Origin: Pseudomonas sp. efr-133-TYG-5
GTDB lineage: Bacteria; Pseudomonadota; Gammaproteobacteria; Pseudomonadales; Pseudomonadaceae
Length of the DNA stretch: 64,000 nt
Direction of reading: 5' to 3'
Assembly: GCF_030209175.1 (NCBI RefSeq)
Contig: NZ_JARVSM010000001.1
Coordinates: 2,108,001 to 2,172,000 of the forward strand
This document shows positions 47,758 to 54,297 of the stretch, in pieces. Under the pieces are notes generated by a model, which made no database searches, had not been told where the DNA came from, and saw only the letters and a list, made by a program, of their open reading frames with translations. Position 1 is the stretch's first letter. Each line of letters begins with the position of its first letter. The translations under genes were made by a program, and so were the position numbers.

Positions 47758-48184
47758 CACTGCACCTGCTGCATCGCATTGATCCGTTGCGCGTGCTCCA
47801 GCGATTCGCGGAGCACATCCAGTGGCCTGGCCATCATCTGTTCGGGGTCAACCTTCCAGAACCAGGCCAGGTCATAGGCGACTGCGATCAGGTCGGTGAT
47901 GGCTCCGACGCCGCACTCATGAAAAAACTCGCAACGGCCCAGCTCAGCGCATTGAGGTCAGCCAGATCGAGCTGGTTGACCGACGACGGTGGAATACCGG
48001 CGCACACAGCGATGTATTTGGCCGCCACATCCATGTCGAGGCTGACTTCTTCGCTCTTGTCGATCTTGTACGGCAGCGCCTTGATCGCTCGCACTTCCTG
48101 CACCGTCGGACGGCGCAGGACGAGTTCGCTCAGGGGCTCGCCGTGAGCTTCGATCGCAACCTGAAGCTTCACGGCGCCGCTCAT
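47757..48184 (-). CDS. Tail assembly chaperone, -1 frameshift product (gpE+E' type)
   Basis: Reading shifts -1 at TTTTTTC (47927-47921). It continues as FFHECGVGAITDLIAVAYDL and ends QRINAMQQVQ at 47757, ~142 residues in all. The second frame has no own start. It is Trp/Asp-rich (LAWFWKVDPEQ) as in phage P2 E'. Long and short forms are thought to coat the tape measure during assembly. The shifted stop joins the tape-measure start as TGATG. Confidence 0.75.
47888..48184 (-). CDS. Tail assembly chaperone, unshifted short form (gpE-like)
   Basis: 98 residues. VLRRPTVQEVRAIKALPY and MDVAAKYIAVCAGIPPSSVNQLDLAD are typical of the tail assembly E/gp41 family. The start overlaps the tube stop (ATGA). 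The zero-frame product ends ASEPSPT, 11 codons after the slippery site. Confidence 0.85.
   Translation of the reverse strand: MSGAVKLQVAIEAHGEPLSELVLRRPTVQEVRAIKALPYKIDKSEEVSLDMDVAAKYIAVCAGIPPSSVNQLDLADLNALSWAVASFFMSAASEPSPT
47921..47927 (-). promoter_or_regulatory. Slippery heptamer for -1 ribosomal frameshift
   Basis: On the minus strand the codons agT-TTT-TTC give X-XXY-YYZ (T TTT TTC) in the correct frame near the end of the chaperone's short form. Confidence 0.75.
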
Positions 48185-48528
48185 TGCCAGGTCCCCTTGA
48201 TGCCTTCGAATTTCAGTTCGATGGTGGCGTCATCGCCCTTGGAAACCGGCTCTTCGACCAGGTAGGCACCGGCCAGTACGTAGACCTTGCCGTTGCTGAA
48301 TTCGCAGGTGACGGTGATGTCGGTGCCTTCGATCAGCTTCTTCAGCGGAAAGTCGGCGGTGTGCAGCGCGGTCACTTTGAACGACGGCGCGATATCGGTT
48401 TCCTTGTAGAAACCGGGTACGACGGTTTCGCGTTTGACGGCCATCAGCGGGGCTTCGCAGCCGCCGTTGATAGTCAGTTGCGCGCCGTCGACCTTGACGT
48501 AGCAGGTGCCTGCAATCACTTGACCCAT
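48181..48528 (-). CDS. Tail tube protein
   Basis: 115 residues with GGGAGTAACACC-ATG. GTCYVKVDGAQLTINGGCEAPLMAVKRE (parts YVKVDGAQL, CEAPLM) and KGDDATIELKFEGIKGTW mark the Mu gpM/gp40-like tube family. It forms the inner tube driven through the target envelope. A hairpin terminator separates it from the sheath gene upstream. Confidence 0.88.
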   Translation of the reverse strand: MGQVIAGTCYVKVDGAQLTINGGCEAPLMAVKRETVVPGFYKETDIAPSFKVTALHTADFPLKKLIEGTDITVTCEFSNGKVYVLAGAYLVEEPVSKGDDATIELKFEGIKGTWQ

Positions 48529-48546
48529 GGTGTTACTCCCTTCAAA

Positions 48547-48570
48547 TAAAAAAGCCCACCGAGGTGGGCT
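48547..48570 (-). terminator. Intrinsic terminator between sheath and tube genes
   Basis: AGCCCAC (48553-48559) pairs with GTGGGCT (48564-48570). On the minus strand it is followed by TTTTTT-ATTTG. It lies in the path of late transcription. Confidence 0.8.
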
Positions 48571-48594
48571 GAATGCTTGCGGCCACCGCGGTGA

Positions 48595-50091
48595 TCAGGC
48601 CGCGTCGTCGTATTGCAGACGGAATTGGTTGAGCAGTGCGAACACGCGCAGACCGTTGATGTAATCCGGCGGGAACAGCACGTTCACACGGCTCGGGTCC
48701 TGCACGTCGCGCTCGACGATCAGGTGCTCGGCGAACAGCTCGGCGTTTTCTACGTGGCCTTCCAGTTCCAGCTTGGCGTACTGGGCGATCAGCTCGCCGC
48801 GAATGGTCGCCGGGGTGACGATCGGCTGGCCGGCGCCGAAACGAGTGCCGTCGGAGGCCAGTTTGTGGCGCCCGTATTTGCTGGTGATCACGCTTTGCAG
48901 ACGACGCACGATGAACGCCGACTGGTGCATGGTTTCGCTGTCCAGGTAGGAGTTGTCGGCCTGACCGTAAGCGTTCTTCTGGTAGGTGGTGATCGAGCGC
49001 TGGATGCGCACGTAACCGCCTTCGTAGTACGCGGTAGCGATGCCGTAGTTGAGCAGCGACTGACGCTCGGTCAGGGTGAAACGCTCACTGGCCGGCGCCG
49101 GATCAACGCCCGGCAGGCTGCCGCTCTGGGTCGGACGGCTGGCATCGGCGGAGATGAACACCGCGGTGCGTGCCGTGAGTGCGGCGGCCTGTACCCAGAC
49201 CGGTTGCGGTACGCCCGGCTCCAGCGCCTGAATGGTCATGTGCTGGTCGTTGCGTGCCTGGCCAGCAGCAACCAGGGTGCCGACGGTGCCGCGCTTGGCG
49301 CTGTAGACGTGACCGAACAGTTGCGTGGCCCACGACCAGCGACCGCTGCTGTCATCCATCACCGCTTGCCAGGTGTTGAGGGTCGACAGATCCGACCACG
49401 GCAGCGCGATGAACTCGAACGGCTCGTCACCCAGTGCAGCCACGGCTGCCACCTGGTCCGGCACACCGGCGCCGCCGGTCATGGCGGTGATCGCGGTGGT
49501 CAGGCCGGCCGGGGTTTCTTCGCCGTTGCTCTTGCCCAGGCGATTGAACTGCAGGCTGATGTCGTTGCCGCTGTCGCCGGTCCATTTGGCGTTCAGGGTG
49601 ACCACACCTTCGGCAGCCGCCGCGCTCACCGGCAGATCGGCCGTGGCGTTGATTTTCTGTGCCAGCGCGGTGGCGGCCTGAGCAGCGGTGGCACCGTTGA
49701 CCACGGAGGCCTGCACCCGCACACCGCCGACGTACAGGTTGAGCACGCCAGCCTGAGTCGCAGTGCCGGTCAGGGTCAGCACGCCTTTGGCGATGGCGCC
49801 CTCGCTGTTGTGCAGCGGCAGGCACCAGATCTCGCCGATCGGGTCAGCCTTGCGGAAGGTCTCGTACATCGAAGCGAGCATCGAGCCTTGGCCACCGATG
49901 CTTTTCGCCAGCGCGACGCTGGAGACCAGCACCAGTTTGCCGACTTCGCTCGGGGCGATGTTGTCGTTGACCTGAGCGACGATCAGACGGCGCATGGCCG
50001 AAGTCGCGCTATTGGCGGCCGAGTTGTCCATTTCGGCATAGAACAGCGGTACACGAATGTCCGCGGGGATGTTGCTGAATCCGATCGCCAT
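48595..50091 (-). CDS. Contractile tail sheath protein
   Basis: 498 residues from ATG 50091. FSNIPADIRVPLFYAEMDNSAAN is the N-terminal signature of Mu gpL (gp39) sheaths. SITTYQKNAYGQADNSYLDSETM and RDVQDPSRVNVLFPPDYINGLRVFALLNQFRLQ fall in the conserved C-terminus. Presence of a sheath shows the particle is contractile (R-type), not flexible F-type. The start overlaps the DUF2635 stop (TAATG). Confidence 0.93.
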   Translation of the reverse strand: MAIGFSNIPADIRVPLFYAEMDNSAANSATSAMRRLIVAQVNDNIAPSEVGKLVLVSSVALAKSIGGQGSMLASMYETFRKADPIGEIWCLPLHNSEGAIAKGVLTLTGTATQAGVLNLYVGGVRVQASVVNGATAAQAATALAQKINATADLPVSAAAAEGVVTLNAKWTGDSGNDISLQFNRLGKSNGEETPAGLTTAITAMTGGAGVPDQVAAVAALGDEPFEFIALPWSDLSTLNTWQAVMDDSSGRWSWATQLFGHVYSAKRGTVGTLVAAGQARNDQHMTIQALEPGVPQPVWVQAAALTARTAVFISADASRPTQSGSLPGVDPAPASERFTLTERQSLLNYGIATAYYEGGYVRIQRSITTYQKNAYGQADNSYLDSETMHQSAFIVRRLQSVITSKYGRHKLASDGTRFGAGQPIVTPATIRGELIAQYAKLELEGHVENAELFAEHLIVERDVQDPSRVNVLFPPDYINGLRVFALLNQFRLQYDDAA

Positions 50092-50270
50092 TATTTGGCT
50101 CCCTGTGCTTTGGCTTTTGCGGTTTTGAGGGTGATGTCGCCGTCGGCCAGACGCCGGCGCCACCAGGCGCTGTCCAGCACTTCGCGGCCTTCGAGGGGCA
50201 GCAGGTCGCCCGCTTCCGGGTCCGGCACGGCGCGGCCAGCGGCCGGCAATACGGTGATGCGATTGCTCAT
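50091..50270 (-). CDS. DUF2635 phage protein
   Basis: 59 residues from ATG 50270. RITVLPAAGRAVPDPEAGDLLP and SAWWRRRLADGDI are the DUF2635 pattern, always found just before Mu-like sheath genes. Its function is unknown. It overlaps both neighbours by a few bases. Confidence 0.83.
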   Translation of the reverse strand: MSNRITVLPAAGRAVPDPEAGDLLPLEGREVLDSAWWRRRLADGDITLKTAKAKAQGAK

Positions 50271-50851
50271 GGGGTTACGTCTCCAGAGAAAGTCAGTTCC
50301 ACGCGCCCGTCGGGGCCCGGGTGTTTCAGGTTGGGGTCGGCCGGGTCGATCGCATCGACCCGCACGGTGGCCCCGGTAAAGGACGCCAAACCGTCCAGTT
50401 CGCGTTCGTGCCAACTCTCCGCAGGCTGACTTGGCAGATTGCGGCCGAGCTGGAACTCGGCAAAAAAGCGCAGCCGGTAGAAGGCCCGGCTGTTGTTGAT
50501 CTCGACCATCTCGCCGCCGTCATAGACGATGGCGCTGTAGTCGCTGCCCGGCTTGAACCCCACCAGCGCGCGCCACAGTTCGGCGCGCAGGTCGTGCAAC
50601 AGATCCAGCGCTTTTGTAGCGTCGGTTGCGTCAAGCGCGAGGACGATTTCGAAGCGGTCGCGGATCGGTTGGGCGGTGAGGTTTTGTGCGGTGCTGTTGC
50701 TGGCCAGATCGGTCACTTGCATCGTGTAGGCAGCGGGCATCGCAACGGGACCGCTGGCCTGTAGCGCTACAAGGTCGAAACCTGCGGTGATTCGATTGCC
50801 CAAGGTTGGGCATTGATTACGCAACTGCGTGATCACAGACGAAATTTTCAT
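50267..50851 (-). CDS. Mu gp37-like phage protein (probable tail terminator)
   Basis: 194 residues. ISSVITQLRNQCPTLGNRITAG at the start and VYDGGEMVEINNSRAFYRLRFFAEF are typical of the Mu gp37 family. It precedes DUF2635 and sheath, the position of tail terminator or completion proteins. It is the first structural gene of the block, with a terminator 17 bp upstream of its start. Confidence 0.8.
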   Translation of the reverse strand: MKISSVITQLRNQCPTLGNRITAGFDLVALQASGPVAMPAAYTMQVTDLASNSTAQNLTAQPIRDRFEIVLALDATDATKALDLLHDLRAELWRALVGFKPGSDYSAIVYDGGEMVEINNSRAFYRLRFFAEFQLGRNLPSQPAESWHERELDGLASFTGATVRVDAIDPADPNLKHPGPDGRVELTFSGDVTP

Positions 50852-50867
50852 GGCATTTCACCGGGCA

Positions 50868-50896
50868 ATAAAAAACCCGCGTTGAGAGAGCGGGTT
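50868..50896 (-). terminator. Intrinsic terminator before the structural block
   Basis: AACCCGC pairs with GCGGGTT around a 9-nt loop. On the minus strand it is followed by TTTTTTATTG. It would stop transcripts from the bacteriocin before the gp37-like gene. Confidence 0.85.
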
Positions 50897-50949
50897 CAAA
50901 AGGTATTTATTGGATCTAAACTTCGCAAAAACCGATGTCCGCACAAACC

Positions 50950-50978
50950 TTGAATCAACAGGCCGGAGCAGTTATATT
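50950..50978 (+). promoter_or_regulatory. Promoter of the immunity gene
   Basis: TTGAAT (50950-50955), 17-bp spacer and TATATT (50973-50978) give a near-consensus sigma70 promoter 33 bp before the immunity ATG. It would give constitutive immunity independent of tailocin induction. Confidence 0.65.
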
Positions 50979-51010
50979 TCACGCCAATCTCTGCAATTAG
51001 AAATATCGCC

Positions 51011-51379
51011 ATGGACCGGACTTACTACTTTAAAAACTTATTGATCTCCCTGGCGTTACTGGCGATATCCATATTTACCTGGTTTCACAACAACACCAGT
51101 TCCAGGCAGGAAAATCTTTATTTCTTACTCATCATGATAACAAGCACTGTTCTCTTTCCTTTTTCGAAAAGACTGATTGAGCGGTTCTTCTTATCGTTTA
51201 CATCTCCAGCATTCTGGACACGGGGTTTATTTATAGAGAATCCAGGAAAAAATGGCATGTACGCAATATTCTGGATATTGTGCATTGCCTCCGCCATTCC
51301 GTTGGGTGGTGCGTACCTGATTTACCTGACTATATATAAATCTCCCGCCCTGTCGAAAACCGGAAGAAAAGATGATTAA
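51011..51379 (+). CDS. Colicin E1-type immunity protein for pore-forming bacteriocin
   Basis: 122 residues with three hydrophobic helices (about 9-25, 36-52, 84-108), the topology of the colicin E1 immunity group. It is AT-rich compared with its neighbours. It is convergent with the bacteriocin gene and overlaps its stop by four bases. Opposite-strand placement behind the toxin is the rule for pore-former immunity genes. It should sit in the inner membrane and block the producer's own pore. The assignment rests on topology, position and the partner toxin. Confidence 0.83.
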   Translation: MDRTYYFKNLLISLALLAISIFTWFHNNTSSRQENLYFLLIMITSTVLFPFSKRLIERFFLSFTSPAFWTRGLFIENPGKNGMYAIFWILCIASAIPLGGAYLIYLTIYKSPALSKTGRKDD

Positions 51380-52515
51380 AGCGCCATTATCGCCTCATTC
51401 AGCTTTTTTACCTGCGCGTCATTAATCAGGGCACCGCTAATCGCAACCAACATCGAAAAGCCCAAAATGGTCATTCCGCTGGTAGCCGTCAGCGCAAAGA
51501 CAAACGTAAGCAGTGCGGTCGCCGCAGCACCCAGAGCAAGTGTCTCGACCTTTAAGAAAACCGCGCTCCATTCGCCTGTTTGATAACCTTGTTTGATTTC
51601 GACAATAAGGTCTTTTGCATCAAGCAGCTTCCCGGTGTATCCAAAGCCTTTGGCGAACTGGCTGAGGTTTTTGCCCAGTTCAGCATGATTCAAAGAGTCC
51701 AGAGCTGACGCTATTGCCGCTCGGTCCTGAATGCTGAACTTCTTGTTCAAACCATCTTTGTATTTGTCAAAGGCAGCAATCCCCTGTTCAGCGCTACGAA
51801 TGGTCTTTCCTTGCGCCTCAACCGCCAGTTCCTGAGCTGACGCCGAGAACCTGGCACCAAAATTTTCGGATAGCTTTTCATAAAAATCGACTGTGAACTT
51901 CAAGGCTCCCTGATAATCGATTTCGGCAGCCTTTTGCTCGGCAAGTCGCTTGGCCTCCTCTTCAGCCTTACGTTGGGCTTCCGCTTGTTGTCTGGCTAGT
52001 TCTTCTGCTTGCCTACGAGCTTCAGCTTGTCGAGCCTCCTCAGCTTGGCGCTGTCTCTCGGCCTCGGCCTGACGTCGCGCGATCTCAGCATTCAACGTAT
52101 TCAACCGAGTCTGAAGACTACCTATCTGATCATTGAGGATATTGGCGTTATACATTGCTTGCAAAGTGCCGAGCGAAGGAGCCCCCTTAGTTAAAAGCAC
52201 TTCCTGTTTGAGCAAAATATTTTTCTGATTCAGCATGGCACTGACAACTGTCAAGGCTCTTTCAAGCCAGGCATCCGGCGTAGGATTAACCAATGCTGGA
52301 TAGGTCGCCGAAAACTGATCCAGCTCCGCCTGGAGCCTCGGCTCCATATTCAGCTTTCGCTCGTTATAATCAGCCTCGATTGCAATGACAAATCCCTGCA
52401 TCGGATTACCCAACGGGTAATTCCCGAGAATACTGCCTCGTGTTGAGGTGGTGCTGCCAATGAACTCGTGTGTCCCGTCGGCATAAATAACTGTTGTAGC
52501 CAGTTCAATTGTCAC
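51376..52515 (-). CDS. Pore-forming colicin-type bacteriocin
   Basis: 379 residues. GTG 52515 is preferred (AAGGA eight bases before), though an ATG at 52551 would add 12 basic residues. An N-terminal domain (1-125) of unrecognised type precedes a charged Ala/Glu/Arg/Gln coiled coil (about 130-198). The C-terminal pore domain (205-379) has AQGKTIRSAEQGIAAFDKY and DRAAIASALDSL as in colicins Ia/E1. The hydrophobic hairpin is at 326-365 (LALGAAATALLTFVF, ILGFSMLVAISGALI). No TonB box was recognised. Base composition is AT-richer than the flanks, suggesting acquisition. It kills by depolarising the inner membrane. Confidence 0.88.
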   Translation of the reverse strand: MTIELATTVIYADGTHEFIGSTTSTRGSILGNYPLGNPMQGFVIAIEADYNERKLNMEPRLQAELDQFSATYPALVNPTPDAWLERALTVVSAMLNQKNILLKQEVLLTKGAPSLGTLQAMYNANILNDQIGSLQTRLNTLNAEIARRQAEAERQRQAEEARQAEARRQAEELARQQAEAQRKAEEEAKRLAEQKAAEIDYQGALKFTVDFYEKLSENFGARFSASAQELAVEAQGKTIRSAEQGIAAFDKYKDGLNKKFSIQDRAAIASALDSLNHAELGKNLSQFAKGFGYTGKLLDAKDLIVEIKQGYQTGEWSAVFLKVETLALGAAATALLTFVFALTATSGMTILGFSMLVAISGALINDAQVKKLNEAIMAL

Positions 52516-52636
52516 TCTTACTTTCCTTTTTTTTCGAAGCGAGCAAATCATTTACCCACCATTGTATTAATCGAATTTTTACTACACCCAGGGGAGATAT
52601 GAAATGCGGATTTACATCGATAAACGTCACTCTCAT
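52505..52636 (-). CDS. Possible 43-residue leader ORF overlapping the bacteriocin start
   Basis: ATG 52636 follows AAGGG at suitable spacing. The product ends LLASKKKESKSDN, and its stop lies 8 bases inside the bacteriocin gene. Such an overlap could couple translation of the toxin to this ORF. There is no domain. It could equally be chance. Confidence 0.3.
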   Translation of the reverse strand: MRVTFIDVNPHFISPLGVVKIRLIQWWVNDLLASKKKESKSDN

Positions 52637-52733
52637 TAATCGCCCTTGGTGCGTTGCCTTCGAACTAAGCCCACCGCTCAATGATTGGATCAACCTGTGT
52701 CAGTGCGATTCGGTAAATCAGATAAGTGCGCGA

Positions 52734-53072
52734 TTACTGCGGATCGCGCGGCGGCACTTCGCAGACGCCGATGCGCTTGGCGGCCCAGCGTTCGTAGAGG
52801 CCGATGGCGACGTCGGCGCCGGCCATTGCCGTCAGGCAGCCAATCGCGCAAGCCGCCCAGATCGACATGCCGGCGGCATACAGCAGCATGATTGCCGACA
52901 CACCGCAGATGACGCAGGCCCCGGAACGTAAAGCCAGGCGCCGCATCAGCGCCCAGCCCCGCGCGCCCTCCTTGTCGGCGCGCCACATTTCCCCGGAAAC
53001 GCCGCCGACCAGGGCGAGCAGGATGACCAGCCAGATTGGCATGTCCGCCAACGCTTGTTGCTCGTTTGTCAT
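52734..53072 (-). CDS. Tailocin holin
   Basis: 112 residues with a strong site CCAGGAGGCGTGAC-ATG. There are three hydrophobic segments (about 12-28, 48-70, 72-92) and a charged C-terminus (ERWAAKRIGVCEVPPRDP), as in Pseudomonas R-pyocin holins. It opens the inner membrane so the GH19 endolysin can act. Notably it is separated from the endolysin by the entire structural block and the bacteriocin. Confidence 0.8.
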   Translation of the reverse strand: MTNEQQALADMPIWLVILLALVGGVSGEMWRADKEGARGWALMRRLALRSGACVICGVSAIMLLYAAGMSIWAACAIGCLTAMAGADVAIGLYERWAAKRIGVCEVPPRDPQ

Positions 53073-53135
53073 GTCACGCCTCCTGGGGTGATGGATGAGT
53101 GGTGTGTGTTGGGATCAAACGGTTTCTCTTGAGGC

Positions 53136-53189
53136 AGGCATTCCAAAAAGCCCGGCAGTCACCCGCCGGGCTTTTCAGTAATGCGCTCC
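53136..53189. repeat. 54-bp direct repeat A containing an intrinsic terminator
   Basis: Starts AGGCATTCCAAAAAGCCCGG and ends TCAGTAATGCGCTCC. It equals repeat B (53832-53885) but for one base. Inside, AAAAGCCCGGC pairs with GCCGGGCTTTT, with A and T tracts on both sides, so it can terminate in both directions. Confidence 0.9.
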
Positions 53190-53207
53190 AGGAACGTCTC
53201 GGCTGGT

Positions 53208-53344
53208 TTAGTTAAAGGGGAAAGGCGCTACCTGCCAGTCGATGGAAGCAAGGCCATGACGGCCAACAGTCACTTCGAAAATGCCCGACGCAAGGCCGGG
53301 CTTCAAAGCAATATGCGCTTTTGTTGACGTGTGTAGCGGATGCC
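53208..53344 (-). pseudogene. Remnant of a second tail-fibre C-terminus
   Basis: An open stretch of ~45 codons with no start ends at the TAA 53208-53210. It reads HTSTKAHIALKPGLASGIF, then EVTVGRHGLASIDWQVAPFP. The ending APFPFN with a preceding aromatic strand is common at the tips of phage tail fibres and differs from the intact fibre at 40.2 kb. It directly follows the fibre-assembly gene, in a different frame. I read it as the relic of a lost fibre gene. Confidence 0.5.
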
Positions 53345-53770
53345 TCACGGCAACTGCGGCCAAGTGATTGTGTGTGGATAACCAGGCTGTTTATTGACTT
53401 GCATGAACGCGACGAAATATTCGTTCAAAGCCGTCAGATAGGCTGTTTCGGCCGCCGTAGCGATGCCCAGGTCGACCTTGGCTTGCAGATCCGTGGCGGC
53501 CAGATTCGCCACCACACTGTCGAAACGCTTGGCTTTTTCCTCCCGCAGTTTTTTACCCAGCTCCGACTGCGACCAAGGGAACTCGGAGTTGAACGTCCAT
53601 ACGCCGTTGTAGTTGGTAGCGATGTAGTCGTAGTCGACCTGATAAACGTCACGGCCGGTGATATCAACCCAGACTTGTTGCGGTGCGAACTCTTCGCTAA
53701 TCGGGTTTACCGTTTCGAAAATGTTGTCGACTCTGCCATTCACTACACGGGCGTATTTTTTCATGCTCAT
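53345..53770 (-). CDS. Tail-fibre assembly-type protein
   Basis: 141 residues, with AAGGA eight bases before ATG 53770. KKYARVVNGRVDNIFETVNP and WTFNSEFPWSQSELGKKLREEKAKRF resemble phage tail-fibre assembly chaperones, which start with a small beta domain and end in a helical DUF4376-like domain. It is out of place, being upstream of holin, 12 kb from the intact fibre gene. It is flanked by 54-bp direct repeats. It would be the first protein gene on the late transcript. Confidence 0.7.
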   Translation of the reverse strand: MSMKKYARVVNGRVDNIFETVNPISEEFAPQQVWVDITGRDVYQVDYDYIATNYNGVWTFNSEFPWSQSELGKKLREEKAKRFDSVVANLAATDLQAKVDLGIATAAETAYLTALNEYFVAFMQVNKQPGYPHTITWPQLP

Positions 53771-53831
53771 TCATAATGTCCTTATTGATTGCCGATTGTT
53801 CGGCCAATGGGGTTCTCTGCCTGCATCAGGT

Positions 53832-53885
53832 AGGCATTCCAAAAAGCCCGGCAGTCACCCGCCAGGCTTTTCAGTAATGCGCTCC
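53832..53885. repeat. 54-bp direct repeat B containing an intrinsic terminator
   Basis: Second copy of repeat A, 696 bp away in the same orientation, with one substitution that turns a stem G:C pair into a G-T pair. It lies between the predicted late promoter and the first gene. Confidence 0.9.
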
Positions 53886-54136
53886 TTCGCCTTCCTTCAA
53901 ATCCTGTATGCGTGAAGGAAGCTGACTTTTCGGCGCTACTGGCGCGGTACGAGTCCATTCAAATTGTTTTTCCGACCGCGGTCCCTGCCCGCCGGATAAC
54001 TGCTTTTGGTGCTTTACGCTGCACACCCGGGTCAGTTGCCAACCCTCTGAACCGTCAAGGCCGGTTCATCGCTGCCTGTTCCTGTGGAACTAAAGAGCTG
54101 TCGTTGCCAGCCGCTTTGTCGAGCGGCTTGATGGCA
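53886..54136 (-). other. Structured untranslated leader of the tailocin late transcript
   Basis: There is no convincing gene in the 250 bp between the late promoter and repeat B. A 7-bp stem (AGCCGCT 54109-54115 with AGCGGCT 54122-54128) would form at the very 5' end of the RNA, and GAACCG/CGGTTC (54049-54067) forms another. This is compatible with an RNA element acting on elongation, but no known motif was recognised. Confidence 0.4.
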
Positions 54137-54165
54137 AGAATATGCATGTATGCATATACAGTCAA
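54137..54165 (-). promoter_or_regulatory. Predicted tailocin late promoter with LexA-like operator
   Basis: On the minus strand, TTGACT (54165-54160), a 17-bp spacer and TATTCT (54142-54137) form a good sigma70 promoter. The spacer begins with the LexA-like box CTGTATATGCATACAT (54161-54146; one mismatch to CTGT-N8-ACAG). ATGCAT palindromes crowd the region 54142-54210. Binding of LexA or of the S24 repressor here would block the promoter. Confidence 0.6.
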
Positions 54166-54252
54166 TGCACAAATGCATTTATTTACGCATAAAAAAATGC
54201 ACTAGCGCATGAAAGGCCCGGCAATCAAGGCGTTGAGGGTTTTCTCCAGGCG

Positions 54253-54280
54253 AAAAAAAACCCGCCTGTGGGCGGGTTTC
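54253..54280 (-). terminator. Terminator of the repressor gene
   Basis: ACCCGCC/GGCGGGT stem with TGTG loop, followed on the minus strand by eight T. It isolates the repressor from the late promoter. Confidence 0.88.
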
Positions 54281-54297
54281 GTCTGAACGTGTTGGCG

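Noticed and set aside
52520..52545. Run of eight A before the toxin start considered as a -1 frameshift site joining the short ORF to the toxin
   Set aside because: The toxin frame is +1, not -1, relative to the short ORF, so canonical slippage at A AAA AAG would not enter it.
52516..52733. Possible PrtN P-box or double LexA box before the bacteriocin
   Set aside because: No adequate ATTGnn(n)GT array or CTGT-N8-ACAG pair was found. ATTGG at 52684 alone is not enough.
53912..54205. 97-codon plus-strand ORF across the tailocin leader and late promoter
   Set aside because: No ribosome site, no recognisable domain, and it runs through the promoter and hairpins. Better read as untranslated regulatory DNA, though I cannot exclude it.
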